From positions 5,205,608-5,269,607 of the forward strand of contig NW_004454195.1 in the NCBI RefSeq assembly GCF_000283155.1: DNA of 64,000 nt. The letters run 5' to 3'. The notes below the pieces were generated by a model that made no database searches, was not told where the DNA came from, and was given only the letters and a program-made list of their open reading frames with translations. The position numbers were made by a program, and so were the translations under genes. Numbering within the stretch: position 1 is the stretch's first letter; the number at the start of each line of letters is the position of its first letter. Positions 20,920 to 34,703 of this stretch are shown here, in pieces. The stretch comes from Ceratotherium simum simum (Eukaryota > Chordata > Mammalia > Perissodactyla > Rhinocerotidae).

Positions 20920-22189
20920 ATCACCTGCGTTCTTAATTCCAATTACTCTTGCCTCTCTGCTTCTACTGTCTTTCCCTGAGTTCCTACCACCATATTTCTT
21001 TTCTGAATTATTACAATTCAGTCACAATTGCTTCTTTATTCATCACTGTATCCTTATACCTAGCACTGTAGCTGGCACAGAGTATGCATTCAAGATACTC
21101 TTACTGAATGACCACAGTGCAATTCCCAAACCTTTCAAGAAACTTTCCAAATATCTGGTCATTATAAATGGTATGGTGTAGTTATATTCAAAGACTTAAC
21201 AGAATACAATAGGTGTAAACAGAACAGAAAATAATAATAAAATAATCTTGAAAAATTTTTTTACAAATGATCTAAATATGACATTTCATGTTTTTTTTGT
21301 TCCTAAACAGGACTAGAAAATTGAAATTCATTCTTCTTCTTCCAGTACCCTCCTGCCTTTGAGGTAGAGATGATACATTATCCTTCTAAGTATTTCCAAC
21401 TATGTTCTTGATCTCATATATACCAGGAACTTACTCTAGCAGATCACCTTGCTTCTCATTTGGTTTCTCTCTTTTTCCAGTAGCTATTTCTCCTGAATAT
21501 AAAATTATTTCCTATCTCCCTCATGAAAATATTTCAGAAAGTAGTTTTTTCCTTTTTCTATTTCTTTGTTTATTATATAGGACGTATAGGATGTCATTGT
21601 ACAGGCCATGAGTACGCTTTCAGTATTTTAGAAGCAAGATGAAGAAAATTATTTGCTAAAGAAAAATAACTCCTTCGTACTTTTTAAGGGTTAATAGCAA
21701 GTACTGTAGTGGTAAGAAACATATCTTTAAAGAAAATATAATTTTACTAAGTATGTTGTGTAATAGCACACTTAAAGATCCATAACACATCTAAGAAAGA
21801 CACACAAAACTGGCTAAAGCAATCTATCATTTCCCTCATGCTATAGAGGGAAAGAGAGAGAAGTTTATAGCTTTTTTCTTAAGACAGCAAACAGAATATT
21901 TACCAACACTTCCTTATAAATCAAGGGGTTTACTATATCTGCATTATGAATATTATGAGATCAATATCCAGGCCACAGTTTTTTTAAGAGATATGAGTTA
22001 CACAGGTGTAACTATTTATCAAAACTAAGCAAATGTACTCTTAAGATGTATTCCATTGTTTGTAAATTTTACATAAAAAAACTGACATCTGCAATTTAAT
22101 TTGAAATATGTTGCAAAAAATAACATGAATTGATGAATGGCTAGAAATGGACGAATGAATAAATATGTGATATAACAAGGATAGTAAAA
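20920..22189. other. Mostly unassigned, with a possible L2 tail at the left
   Basis: About 20930-21110 resembles an L2 3' portion ('cctagcactgtagctggcac', 'gcattcaagatactcttact'). The remainder is AT-rich with no recognised feature. Confidence 0.35.
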
Positions 22190-22290
22190 TGTTAATGATA
22201 GAATCTTAGTGGTGACTATAAGACGTTCGCTATAAAATTCTTGCAACCTTGCTATTTGAAATTTTTCATAAAATTTTAGGAAAATGTAAA
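22190..22290 (+). mobile_element. Old L1 3' end
   Basis: 'ttgctatttgaaatttttca' with 'taaaattttagg' is an old L1 3' terminal pattern. Confidence 0.45.
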
Positions 22291-23385
22291 CAAGCCTGTT
22301 ATGGTGCCATCTGCAGATCCTCTTCAGGAAGCCTAAAGGCCCATCTTGCAGGATGTGGTCTATACGCCACTCACTGACTGAAACAAAGATCTGGACACCC
22401 AAAGATAGCCGCAGGGCAGTGCCTCTCACAATTACACCTAATGATAACCACCCAACTTCAACTGTTTTTCTCAACTCCCTGTGAGTCTGAATTAACTTGG
22501 AAGAGTTAATACCTATTGAGCATCACTCCACTAGGGGTTACGATAGTGTGTCCACTAAACTGAAAGCTAAGCCTACCTCCTGATGCTTCTGGGGAACAAG
22601 TGGAAAGGGAGAATGATGTTGGCTGAGGGAGACTGAGCCTTCCCACCAAAGAGACAGGGTTGCTACGGGGAGTGGAGACCTTGGGGATTCTCTACTGCAT
22701 CTTTACCACGCCTGATGGTGAAAATTAACAGGAAACTATAATGACCTTTACACGCAAGCCCACCCAGTGAAGAGACCCCTGAGAAGTGAAAGTATGGGTA
22801 ATCCTTGGGCTTAGAATTCTGGCCAGCCAAATAATTAGGAAATAGGTAAAAGAGAAAGGAAATCATAAATATCACCTCCTAGGCCAACAGTTTTTAAAAT
22901 GAGTCCCTGAATCCCTAAGGGTATATATATAGATTTCAAGGATTCTGTGACCCCCATCAAACTATACAGAAACATTTAAAGAGGTATGTGCACGTGTCTT
23001 TTTTTCTGATGAAAGCGTCAACAGCAGTCATCAGATATTAACTAAAACTGGTGAAAAATCACTGACTGAAATGTATTCATAGGTGTAGATAGATTATATT
23101 ATAAGGTATTTATGAGGACGACACTAGTAACTCCCTACCAAAAAACCAGTTGGGCTGAATTACCTGTAATGGTAATTTTCCACATTCTATCTTCCACTCT
23201 CTTACTTGTATCCCGTGACAAGTATTCAAGAGCACTAACTGGATTATGAATGATATCATGAAGGGAGTCAGTTAATATTTGAGGCCAGGTAATTCAGAAC
23301 AGATAATCATAGATATGTTAGCCCTAAGTGCCTGTCATGTGCCAATAATTGCCATAAGAGGAGCGTTGGATACAAAAACCTAAAG

Positions 23386-23388
<3 letters not shown>
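22291..23388. other. Unassigned sequence
   Basis: Less AT-rich than its surroundings, but no exon, RNA or named repeat can be supported. Confidence 0.3.

Positions 23389-23420
<32 letters not shown>
23389..23420 (+). repeat. (CA)n microsatellite
   Basis: About 16 uninterrupted AC units. The 159-codon minus frame starting beside it (23380-23859) mixes microsatellite and L1 sequence and is not a gene. Confidence 0.95.
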
Positions 23421-23425
<5 letters not shown>

Positions 23426-23619
23426 CTTTCTTCCCTTTTTTCTGCCTTCTGATTCTTCTTTCCTTTATATTCAAAGGAAGATACCAGGATGGTGGGTGAG
23501 AATGGGAAATTTTTGGGGGGGAAAAGGGAAGAAAACAGAATGATATAATTAAAAACGTTTAAATTCCCATTAAGTATCAAAAGAATTAAAGAAGCTGGGT
23601 ATGACACTTTGAGAAGTAT

Positions 23620-24010
23620 TTCACATACATATGAAAACATCACTGCAATAAAGATTATAAACATATACATCACCCCCAAAAGTTTCTTTGTATACCTGTG
23701 TAATCCCTCCTTTCCCTCTTCCCAGACCCTCTTGCTCCTGGTAACCACTGATTTTCTCTCTTTAACTATAGATTTGTCTGCATTTTCTATAATTTTGTAT
23801 AGATGGTATAAAGCAGTGTGTAATGAGTGGTTTTGTCTGCATTGTTCTGCTCTGTACAATTATTTTGAGTTTCATCAGTGCTTTTGCATGTATCAAAAGC
23901 TAATTCCTTTATTTTCCTGGGTAGTATTCCATTGTATGCCTGCGGCACAGTTTGTTTGTCCTTTTGTCTGGTGAGGCAGTGGGCTGACTCAAGTTTTGGC
24001 TATTACAAAT
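23620..24010 (-). mobile_element. Old L1 3' end (reverse)
   Basis: 'cccagaccctcttgctcctg', 'gtaaccactgattttctctc' and 'gtagtattccattgtatgcc' are the reversed 3' part of an old L1. The 121- and 76-codon plus frames are by-products. Confidence 0.75.
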
Positions 24011-24950
24011 CAAGACTCTATGATCATCTGATTAAAAAAAAAAAGCAGCAGCCGCAGCTTGGCATCTATACCTGGTCCACCAGCTCCAGCAGGGCTGAAT
24101 GCTCCTAGATCCTGTAGGGAATCCACGCTGTGGATTTTTCACCATCGCATATTTTCATAGTCAGCCCCTTTGAAAGGGAGATTTGCAATTCTTCCAAATA
24201 TATGGGTAAGATGATTACATGGTGAATATGAGGACTCGATTATGATTTTATGCTATCTATTCAGATGGAAAAAGTTAAATTTAAGCAAATCGCTATGACA
24301 AAGTAGCCATATACTGTTAGACTTCTGAAGTTTTTATTGGCACAAGTTCCAAAGCAATAATTATTTCTTTCTTTATGCAAATAGTAGCAAGAAAAATTAC
24401 AAGGTTGGTGTGCACATGTGCATAAAGGTAAGGGGACTATACAGGCATCACCTTAATTACAAGCCAGACCCTATCTTCTGTGACTGTGATGTTTTTGTTC
24501 TAAGCTGATTCCACCCTCGGCCACTCCCACTTCTAGCAACAATAGAATACTTCTGAAAGTTGTCTTCTGATCAACAAATGGCAACTGGCAGGAATCACCA
24601 AAATGAAAGAGAGTCCTCTTTAACGGGAAATGACATCAGGTAATTAAAAAGTTTTATTTAACAAATCAAATCATGACATAATCCTGCCATTTAACTATCT
24701 TATTATTCATCTCATATTACCTAGAGGTGACAATAATCCATTCACTACGGAGGATAAATTCAGTAATGCTTCATTTACCCTCAGCAACTATTCCAAAGCT
24801 CAGTTCTTTTCAAATATGCAGACCCAAACCCACCTCCCTCTGTCCAAATGACTTTGCTTCCTACCTAAATGAGGTGTAAACCTTTTTTCATAAATTTTAA
24901 TCCTACCTTGGTGCTCCACCAAAGCTTTCTTAAGATATTTTTTTCTTTGC
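24011..24950. other. Unassigned sequence
   Basis: No recognised family, exon or RNA gene. Confidence 0.3.
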
Positions 24951-24954
24951 AGGA

Positions 24955-26890
24955 TCAATTAATTTTTAAAATAATTGTTACATAGTACAACTGATTTTTT
25001 GGAGACTGTACAGTTCTATGAATGTTAGAGCACAGGTACAGATATATGAAACCACCACGACAATAAGGATACAGAAGAGTTCCATCACCCCAACACATTC
25101 ACTCTTGCTTTCCCTTTATAAGCACACACTTTCCCCACCTCTAACCACTGGAAATCATTGATCTCTTCTCCATCACTACAGTTTTCTCTTTTCTTGAATG
25201 TCATGTAAATAAATCATACAGTATATAATCTTTTATAACTGGCTTCTTTCACTCAGCACAATGCTTCTGAGATCATCCAAGATGCTGAGGGTATCGATCA
25301 TGCATTCTTTTTTTACTGCTCAGTAGTACTCCATCAAATGGATACAACACAGTTTATTTATCCATTCACTCCCTGAAGGACATATGAATTGTTTTCAGTT
25401 TTGGACAATTAGGAAGGGAGCTGCTATAAACATTCATGTACAGGTTTTTCTGTGAACTTACGTTTTCATTTCTCATAAGCAGAAGTGGGATTACTGGCCA
25501 CATGGTAAGTTTATGTTTAACTTTTTAAGGAAACTGCAAAACTGTTTTACAAAGTGGCTATAAAACAGTTTTGCATCCCCACCAACAATGTATAAGGGTT
25601 CAATTGCTCCACAACCCAGCCAACACCTGCTACTGTCAGTATTTCTTAATTTTACCTAGTCTAATAGATGAGTTATAGTATCCCTAGTGGTAACGATGCT
25701 GCAAAACTTTATATGTGCTTAACTGCCATTTGAATACCCTCTTTGGCATAGTGTCTGTTCAAGACCTTTGCCCATTTTTTAATTGAGTTGTTTCTTCTCA
25801 TACTGAGTTTTGAGAGTTCTTTATATATTCTGGATATAAGTACTATGCATGGGTATGTAAATATATTCTACCAGTCTGTAGCTTGCTTTTTATTCTACTC
25901 ACAGAGCAAAAGTTGTTCATTTTGATAAAGTCCATCTTTTGTCTTTTTATGGATCCTGCTTTGGGTATCATGTCTAAGAACTCCTTGCTAACCACAAGTC
26001 ACAAAGATGTTCCCCTACATTTCCTTCTAAAATTTTTATAATCTAAAATTTTACATTTGGATCTCTTTTGGCTTAGTTTTCACATATATGTAAGGTTTAG
26101 GTCAAAGTTTTTTCTTTTTCCATATGCATACCCAATTGTTCCAACACAACTTGATGAAAACACTGCTTTCCCCCTTGAACAGACTTGGCACCTTTGTCGA
26201 AAATAACTGGCCAATTTGGTGGGTCTATTTCTGGATCTGCTATTCTATTTCCAAAGACTTAAGCGTCTCTCTCTTTACCACTGTCATGCTGTCTTGATTG
26301 CTGCTACTTTATAATAAGTTTTAAAACAGGGTAGTGTGATTCCTCCAATTTTATTCTTTTTCAAAACTATTATAGGTAACTCTAGTTCCTCTGTCTTTAC
26401 ATTTAAAATTTAGAATCAGCTTGTTTATACCTACAGAAAAAAGAAAACCAACTGGAATTTGTATTGAAATTACTTTAAATCTATAGATGAATTTGGGGAG
26501 AAGTGATACCTTTACTATGTTGAGTCTTCCAATTCAAAAACATCATATATCTCTCTATTTTTTTAGGTCTTCTTTGATTTCTTCTGTTTTGTAGTTTTTA
26601 ATGTACAGATCCTATACAATATTTGTTAGATTTATACCTAAGTATTTATATGTAAGTAATTTTTCTTAAAGTTACTGTGTAAAATAATATTTTAAATTTC
26701 AGTTTCCAATTGTACATTGCTAGTATACAGAAATATGATTGATTTTTGTGGGTTTACATTGTGTCTTTGCTAAACTCACTTAAGAGTTCTGGGATTTTAT
26801 CACAGATTCTATGGGATTGTCTAGGTAGATAATCGTGTCATCTGTGAATAGGTATGGTTTTATTTCTTCTTTTACTTTCATATAACTGAG
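24955..26890 (-). mobile_element. Old L1 (L1M-type), 3' two kilobases
   Basis: It runs in reverse from the 3' UTR ('acagttctatgaatgttaga') through the ORF2 C-terminal region ('ttgcatccccaccaacaatg', 'gggtctatttctggatctgc') to reverse transcriptase sequence ending at 'ataatcgtgtcatctgtgaa'. No frame is open for long. It is old and diverged. Confidence 0.9.
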
Positions 26891-27205
26891 CTCTGGCACA
26901 TCTAATATTGACTTCTTTGGAAATAAGAAGTCAGATAGTTACCAGTCTTAGATGCCATGCCTAAAAACAGGGCTGGACCCTCAAGAGTGAGTTGTAGTGG
27001 CTGAGTCAGTGTTAACCATACTTAATGTACTTGTTCCAGTCTCCTTCCTTTACCCTTGGACCTTGTGTTGTCATGATCCTAGCACGTCTCACATACAAGC
27101 CTACTGAAGCAATGACCAGTTTGACATTCAGGTAGCATACGCTTTACGTGAGAAAAATACAGCAATATGAAAACTCAATTCTACACTTATTGCTTATGTT
27201 TCTTT

Positions 27206-27409
27206 CTTTTCTTTTTTTTTGTTTGGGGCGAGGAAGACTGGCCCTGAGCTAACATCTGTGCCCATCTCCCTCTACTTTCTATGTGGGACGCTGCCAAAGT
27301 ATGGTTTGACGAGCAGTGCATCAGTCCGTGCCCAGGATTCAAACCTATGAACCCCGGGCTGCCGAAGCAGAGCTTGCGAATTTAACCACTGTGACACCAG
27401 GCCGGTCCC
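27206..27409 (-). mobile_element. ERE SINE, older short-middle copy
   Basis: The reverse ERE has 'gaggaagactggccctgagc', 'tatgtgggacgctgccaaag' and the head 'caggccggtcccc'. It is more diverged than other copies but still flanked by the 13-bp duplication cttatgtttcttt (27193-27205 and 27410-27422). Confidence 0.95.
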
Positions 27410-27422
27410 CTTATGTTTCTTT

Positions 27423-29032
27423 TTAAGGAATAAGCTAAATTTACTTTAACTTATTCAGCATAATGCAAACCTAGCAACAACCCTTAGTAAATACTAAGTC
27501 TATGCAACCTAAAGAAATGTGGAGGAAAAAACAACTGACATCAAAATGAAGTCAATCAATGATGACACTTAGAAAAGTAAGCTTTAAGAAGGGTATTAGG
27601 AGGTCTGATGAAGTGAATAAACCAGACTTTCTCAACCAGTGTTCCAAGATAATGAAGTACTACAGAAAATAATCTAAGTGATTATTTTCTCAATTCTCCC
27701 AAGAATGGTACATAGCTATTTACCAATCTAGATGCCTAGGAGAGAAGTTAATTCATTATACACAATGAATGCCTTAGAACATTCACGCATAAATTTAAGC
27801 TTAATTCTCTCAGAGAACACAAACGGAGAAAGGCTGGAATACATAGTCAAGATGCGGGAAACAGCAAGAGGGATTGCAGAATGAAAATATACCACTAGCA
27901 TTTGGAAACTGAGTCATAAAAATTTTTCTATTGAGAGCTTCCATATGCTAGTCACTATTAGGTGCTAGGGATACAAATACACAAATCTATAGGACTAAAA
28001 GGAAGGTAAAGAGTAGAACCAGAAATATAGATGGCAAAGGTAAATAATGAGTGACTAGAAGAGGAGCACAAGGAGATATGAAGACTGGAGTTCTTGTGAA
28101 GGTTCTCAAACATCAAAAGAGAAGTCTTAAGTCTCAATAGCCTCTTTAACTCATGTAATCCAATTCACTTCACAGAAAGATAATTTCACTGTTTTCCACT
28201 GTTTATTCACCAAACATTAATGGCCAAAGTGATACCATTTTCTGGTGTTTTGACCTTTACATATTTCAATAAAAGCTAACATAAAATATCATTTTTATGA
28301 TGTCCTGCAGATCACAAAAGCTTCTAATCCTTCCGTAAGCTCTAAAATCCTAAAGGCAAAGGTGTACCATCTGCCACAGTAGCCTCTTTCTGTCTGTCAT
28401 GAACCAAATTCTACAAGTGAGTGCGAAACGTGGGCCACCAAACTATGGGCTGTTAGGCCCAGTGGGCCTCAGTTTCATCACCTGTGAAAAGAAGATTTTA
28501 AATCTCTAAAACCCTTTCCGGCTCTAACAGTCTCTGAATATATGACTCTGACAAAAGGACTTTTAATTATCCAAGAATAGCTTTGTATTAAGAAGGTGTG
28601 TGGGCAGTTAGTATTTGGCCATGGGGCTACAAATAATAAAGGAACTTAATAAATAGTTTGCAAAGTCTCTCCCTAATTAAAAGGATTTTTTTTCCATCCC
28701 TTATAAAAATGGCCTCAGACCATTCTCATTAATTGGCAAAAGATCTTAGGCAGTATAACCCATTAATAAATAGCTTAAATAAAACTGCTGCTCACTATGC
28801 AGAGTATCATGTTACTCTAATCTCCATCCAAACATTTGTCAAGGAAATGTTACAAAGGACAAATTCATATGTTTATAGTAGATATATTTAAATTCAACTA
28901 GTTCTTTCTCATCTACTACACCAAAATAAGGCAACTTTTAAAGAAACATCATAATTATATAAAAGTCAAAGACGTGTTCCAGGCTTTCTTTCTTTCTCCT
29001 TCTCACTCTTTCTCTTTTGTTCTTTCATCTTT
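27423..29032. other. Mostly unassigned AT-rich sequence
   Basis: About 27900-28030 has an old L2/MIR-like text ('tgctagggatacaaatacac') and 28440-28540 a MIR-like one ('gcctcagtttcatcacctgt'). No exon or RNA gene is supported. Confidence 0.35.
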
Positions 29033-29034
29033 AT

Positions 29035-29059
29035 TTCATTCATTCATTCATTCATTCAC
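29035..29059 (+). repeat. (CATT)n microsatellite
   Basis: About six CATT units close a pyrimidine-rich tract that begins near 28983. Confidence 0.9.
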
Positions 29060-29169
29060 TCAAACGTGTGAATGGTTCAGTAATTTGATTATCCAAAACG
29101 CCTATGTTGTTTTAGAAAGAATAAATATTATACATGAGTAAAAAATAAAGAGAACAGTCTAATTAATGA

Positions 29170-29382
29170 TGATGACAACAATCACTTATATAACAATTAT
29201 TGTTTGCCAGATATACTTAATCCTCACAACAAGCCTATGAAACAGATATTATTTCCATTTTAGAAATGTGAAAACTGATGTACAAAGAAACTTGCCCAGA
29301 GTTACACAGTTGCCCAGGATCAAGACCCAAGCAATTTGGCTCCAGAATTATGCTCTTAACACTAGGCCAAATGGCCTCTCAA
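29170..29382 (-). mobile_element. MIR SINE (reverse)
   Basis: 'taatcctcacaacaagccta', 'cttgcccagagttacacagt' and 'atgctcttaacactaggcca' match the reversed MIR consensus. Confidence 0.8.
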
Positions 29383-29732
29383 ATTCAATAAGTGAGGTTG
29401 CAAATTTTAGCTACGTTTATACTAAGATGGTAGCTCTGGGCACATTATTTAACCTTTTCAACCTCAGTTTCCATAAAACGGGAACGATAATGAAGACTTA
29501 CAGTGGAATAAAATATGTATCCTCTTACTTGTTAGCATTGCAAATGACAATGTTTTAGAAAGCATTTGAGTTTATATTCCAAAACCCATAAAAAGGTTCT
29601 TAACCTTGACATAATAATTCCATTTCTGTTAATTCGTCCTAATGAAATATAGTTGAAAATCTATGCTTTTTAATATGCAGTAGTACATGTTAGACAAGCC
29701 AAAGTTAACTGCAGTTAAAATCATCAGACTAT

Positions 29733-29988
29733 GGGGCCGGCCCGGTGGTGTAGTGGTTAAGTTCATGCACTCCGCTTCGGCAGTTTAGGGTTCGCGGGTT
29801 CGGATCCTGGGTGCAGACCTACGCACCGCTCATCAAGCCATGCTGTGGCAGCATCCCACATACAAAAAAATAGAGGAAGACTGGCACAGATGTTAGCTCA
29901 GAGCCAAACTTCCTTAGCAAAAAGAGGAGGATTGGCAACAGATGTTAGCTCAGGACCAATCTTTCTCACAAAAAACAAAACAAAACAA
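29733..29988 (+). mobile_element. ERE SINE, short-middle type
   Basis: 'ggggccggcccggtggtgta' head, 'gccatgctgtggcagcatcc', two 'gatgttagctcag' blocks and an A-rich (CAAAA)n tail. Flanked by aaaatcatcaga (29717-29728 and 29989-30000). Confidence 0.95.
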
Positions 29989-30000
29989 AAAATCATCAGA

Positions 30001-31475
30001 ATAGAAAGAAAATTAGAAGACAAAGGTAAATTTATGATGTATTGTATTCTAAAAAGAATGGATGATCTAGTCTAAATCATAAAAGTTACTTTTTGGCTGT
30101 TGTCAATATATCTCAATTCAGGAAAACAGCTCTAAGCTCTTCCAGGGTCCACTCTTTAAAAAAAAAACAAATAATTCTATATCAGATGTAGAGAAGAAAA
30201 TAGTGCACTGGTGGTACTGAAGACCAAACTGTTCTAGTAATCAAAGTATCCTGATGGTAATGGTACCTCATGAAAAGACAGGAGATATAGAGATGGAAGA
30301 ATGGGAAGAAGAATTTAAAGAAGAAATTTTAAAGACACGGCAAGACAAGAGATATCAGAAAATATAGATATGATAGACTCAATCAAAGTTGTCTAGGAAC
30401 CATTAAGAACCATTAAGCAAAGAAGTATTGAGATAAAGAAAAGAAACTAAGAAATTATGCAAGCCACTCTGATGCTGCTTCAAATAAGCATTTGTGAAGT
30501 ATATCAGGAAAATATTCTATGTATGAGTCCTAGTCACAGTTGGATTCTGAATTAGGGTCTGCAAACATAAGATAATCAAATTAAAAAGAAAATAAAACCC
30601 CGAAACATCTACATTATTCTTTCCTGCATCATTCACCTTTGAAAATCTACCAGAAGAATTTAAAGTTAATGGAGTAGTAAAGTATGTTAGTTACATTCCA
30701 AATAGAATGTTTGGATATGAAAGCTACAATACAATGAAGAAAATTAATCATTTGATATATAACTGTAAAAAGCAGAATATGTAAGTGCAAGTCAATTCAG
30801 TTACACAGAAGACTCGCATTATGCCAACTACCACGCAGCCACTATTAAGCATCACTAAACATCACTAAAATTTGCTTTCAACCCCCATTCTCTCCACATG
30901 GGCATCTGACACAGATAGACGTCTCTTTTTCGAGAATGTGTTCAATGTGTCAAAATCGACTGCTATTGACACCTTGTCTTTATTTTTATAGCTTTGCTTC
31001 TTACTGTGCATGTAATTGACAATTAAGGTAGAAAAATGAAAAAATAAACATAATAGTAGAAATAAAAATGAGAAAGAAGTTGGAATATACAAAAAAGGGG
31101 TCTTAACAATCCCATTTATTGCAAGTGAAATCAGAAATGTTTAATTTAACACAATAAGCATTAAATCAACATTCAAAGGATCATGGTTTGCCTGAATTCC
31201 AGAGTGAGAATATGTGCCAATGGTGATTGAATTCTCAACAGTAATCAATTACCAAAGAGGGTCGCACTAGCTGACATGTTACACATGTTGCACACTATTA
31301 TTGTACAAGCCCATTTTCAACCATCATATATCATACAAGTCCTATTTTATTCATGCTCTATATTGGTGGTCATTTCTAGGTACAAAAACCTAAGTCTCAC
31401 ATATATGAAAAAAGCTGACGACTATTTTATTCCACGAAGACTAAAACAGAATTATTTACCAGTTGACTAAACTAC
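30001..31475. other. Unassigned AT-rich sequence
   Basis: Nothing recognised. The minus frame of 75 codons at 30865-31092 has no supporting signals. Confidence 0.35.
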
Positions 31476-31479
31476 ACTA

Positions 31480-31605
31480 AACTGTGAGACTCTCGAGGGC
31501 AGTGATAAAATAGGTAAGCCTTGTTTCTTGTATTGCACTTAGTAGAGTATCTGATACATACAAATATTCTACAAATGTTTGTTGAATGCAGGAGTGAATG
31601 AATTA
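31480..31605 (+). mobile_element. L2 3' terminal fragment
   Basis: 'gtgagactctcgagggcagt', 'gcacttagtagagtatctga' and 'tacaaatgtttgttgaatgc' are the L2 tail. Confidence 0.65.
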
Positions 31606-32863
31606 AGAATAAACGAATATGTTAACAAACCAATGAATAAAGCAGACCACCAATCTTGCTTGGGGACATCTTCTAGTCACAAGGGGCTACTGGTCCTAAA
31701 TAAATAAATCCATCCTTACATACCCTGTTCTCATAAATTTATATAGATGTGGGAGGGGAAACAACAACAGAGATAGGGAAAACGAAGTGGGGGAGGTGGA
31801 GAACAGACTAAAAATCCCATTTCAGATAGTTTATGTTTTCCTCAAGAGCTGTAACGGAACAATACATAAAAGGTACTTTACAAGGTACAAAGATCTTCCT
31901 AAACCCATATTATCTCCTACAATGAATATTTATTTTAAGGATAACCTAAAAAGAACACAAAAATATACATTACAAATCACAAAGCTACATACATTGTTTA
32001 GAAACAGAAACCAGGATTTTAAAAAATGACCTTGCCTTAAATCTAGTTTCCTTAGTGGATTTACAGAAAAATAGACATTCCTCAGAGACTACTTCATCAG
32101 TTAAAGCAAATGAGGTCTTAACTACATGCACTATTGCCTTTTTGAAAAGCCAAACAAAACATTCTGCTTTGTCAGGGTTAGAAAAAATAAAACAAATGGT
32201 GCTACCATGCTGAGATGTAGTAAAATAAAAGCAAAGTGGTTCAGAAATAAATATGATACATATTATTTTTGTATTACAAAAACTGACAAGTCTTTATCCA
32301 CAATCACATGTGTATCCAATTATACATAATTAAAGTTGGGCTACACAAGTTTTGGGGTTTTTTTCCCTTCCTGATAGGGCTGGAAAACAAGTTTTCTTGA
32401 AGCAAAAGAAAAATTGACAGATGGTAGCTCTTTGGATACATCCTATCATCCACTCCCACTGCACCCTTCCAAGTGCAACTCACTTTCATGCACCCTAACT
32501 CAAGCACTGGTTAAGGAAAAAAAGGCAAGACAGGAGGGTACAATAGTCCTCTCTCTCTAAATCTACACGATTTCAGCAGTACCATCCTTTAAACTTCATA
32601 ATAGGAAATTCCAATTCCATTCCACATAAATGTAACACATCTTAAGATGCATCTGACTCAGTACAATGTAAGTATACAGCAGAAATTCTCCTTGAACACC
32701 TCCACTTGACAAGCCCATGTTTTTCATTTTCTATGTAAAAATCTGGGAACCACAGCATCTTTCCCAGGTTTAGTAGACTATCCTCTAGATTAGCCTCAAA
32801 CCTTAGTTCTAATTGGCTTTCCTTTCAACTAACTAAACAACTACAGTTCAAATGCAAGGATAG
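31606..32863. other. Unassigned AT-rich sequence
   Basis: No recognised repeat or exon. Confidence 0.35.
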
Positions 32864-32879
32864 AAAACTGGGCTAGAGG

Positions 32880-33143
32880 GCCGGCCCCGTGGCATAGCGG
32901 TTAAGTCCAGCATGCTCTGGTTCAGCGGCCCAGATTCGCCGGTTTGGATCCTGGTTGCGGACCTACACCACTTGTCAAGCCATGCTATGGCAGTGACCCA
33001 CATACAAAATAGAGGAAGACTGGCACAGATGTCAGCTCAGGGCTAATCATTCTCAAGCAAAAAAAAAAAAAAAAAAGGAAGAAGATTGGCAACAGATGTT
33101 AGCTCAGAGCAAATCTTCCTCACTGAAAAAAAAAAAAAAGAAA
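32880..33143 (+). mobile_element. ERE SINE, short-middle type
   Basis: The complete element has an internal A-run (33060-33076) and an A-rich tail. It is flanked by an exact 16-bp duplication aaaactgggctagagg (32864-32879 and 33144-33159). Confidence 0.97.
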
Positions 33144-33319
33144 AAAACTGGGCTAGAGGCCACTGATCTTGGGGTTTATCGAAAAAAAAAAAAAAACTAG
33201 TTAGATTAGATGATTTAGTTCAAGTAACAACTCTGGCCCTTACTGCTCCATGGTCTTAAGCAAACTGCAATCTACCTAAGCCTGAGGTTTATCCTCTGTA
33301 TAGCTGCAAGAGTAATAAA

Positions 33320-33535
33320 CAATAATAATTATATTGAACAGATACAATGTGCCAGGCATTGTGTTAATTACTCTAACAGATGATCTCTTTTAGTTCGCAC
33401 AACACTGTTAATATCGCCATTTTTATAGATGAGAAAATTGACACCTATAGAGGGGCTGAATAACTTATACAACATCACACAGTAAATGACCAAATGATGA
33501 GGCCAAGTTTGAACTCAAGCTACCTCTTTCTAATC
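33320..33535 (-). mobile_element. MIR SINE (reverse)
   Basis: 'acaatgtgccaggcattgtg', 'tttatagatgagaaaattga' and 'catcacacagtaaatgacc' match reversed MIR. Confidence 0.8.
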
Positions 33536-33559
33536 TTTCTCCCACCATTCCCTTATTCA

Positions 33560-33945
33560 AAACACCACGACACTGACCCACTCATCATTCTCTGTATAAG
33601 ACATGGCCTTTCACAATTCAATACCACTGTTCATGGGGCCGGGTACAGCGGGAGGATCTCACCTGCTTAAAGTGCCTTTGAACATACCTATGAGATAAAC
33701 TTCAAGATACAGCCTAAATATCCACTTTCTATGGAAGCCCTAACTCATCCAACCAATTCATCATGGTCCTAAAATAACTTTGTTCACCCCTGTGCTATTG
33801 TACTTACAATGTCAGAATTTAATTGTCTTGTGCTTTTTTCACTCTCTGTCCTGTGGGATTCTCAAGGGCAGACACCAAATAAATGCATCTTTCCATCCTC
33901 TGCACTTTACAAAAGTTAATCACATTTGTTGAATAAATGAGTCCA
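33560..33945 (+). mobile_element. L2 3' fragment
   Basis: 'ctgcttaaagtgcctttgaa', 'tatggaagccctaactcatc' and 'tcaagggcagacaccaaata' through 'tttgttgaataaatgag' follow the L2 3' consensus. Confidence 0.65.
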
Positions 33946-34700
33946 GACACAGGGCTCTTTAGTTTTCTTAAAGAGCAAAGATGAAAGACTTTTATACATG
34001 AAATGAAATAATAAACTTTCTAAACTGTAAAAGCATCTATAACTATATAATGTATATCCTCATCATACACTCTAAGAACTAGTCTGAAGATAGTGTTAAC
34101 TATTCTACTCAATTAACTTTAATATAAGGGTTCTTTAATGATGTGTCTAAACTTAAGTATCTTTACATTTTTGCTTTTATACCCAAATTCAAAGTTATTC
34201 TCCCTTCCTCAAACTAAATAATTTTATCAGAAAAGTAGTAAGCAAGATGCACTTTTTAGTTACAGCAATGGTATATCCTATAACATGCTAGAATTTGAAA
34301 TGATTTCTTTAAACTAGCCATTTCTTTATACATAATTACTAAGAAAGTTATATATTCATTTCAAAGTTTACATAAAATAATGATTACATAAAGAAGAATT
34401 TATAAAATTTAAGATTAAATCCCTATTCTAATCCACCCCAAAATTTTTAAGTGGGACACCTACCTAAAGGCATTCATTAAACCAGCATTTGAAAGTTCTA
34501 CAACTTAATGATAATTACTTCACAGGTATGAGCCAATAGTGCCATCCACTGTTCTTATGAATGATCTTTCTGAAATTCACTTTAACAATGCACTAAAAAT
34601 AAGGTTACTTTAAAATTTCATTTGTACAATAATTAAGTGAAAATAAGGTATTTGAGGATTTCACGGAAGATATCAAAAAAGATGCAAATTTCAGGACAGT
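33946..34700. other. Unassigned AT-rich sequence
   Basis: No recognised feature. Confidence 0.35.
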
Positions 34701-34703
34701 TCT

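Noticed and set aside
22025..22474. 149-codon minus-strand frame
   Set aside because: It overlaps an old L1 3' end and unassigned DNA, has no recognisable domain and no flanking splice or start context.
23389..23420. Regularly repeated short units resembling an array
   Set aside because: It is a simple CA microsatellite. There are no spacers, and CRISPR arrays do not occur in mammalian DNA.
23380..23859. 159-codon minus-strand frame
   Set aside because: Its C-terminus is a (CA)n microsatellite and the rest overlaps a reversed L1 end.
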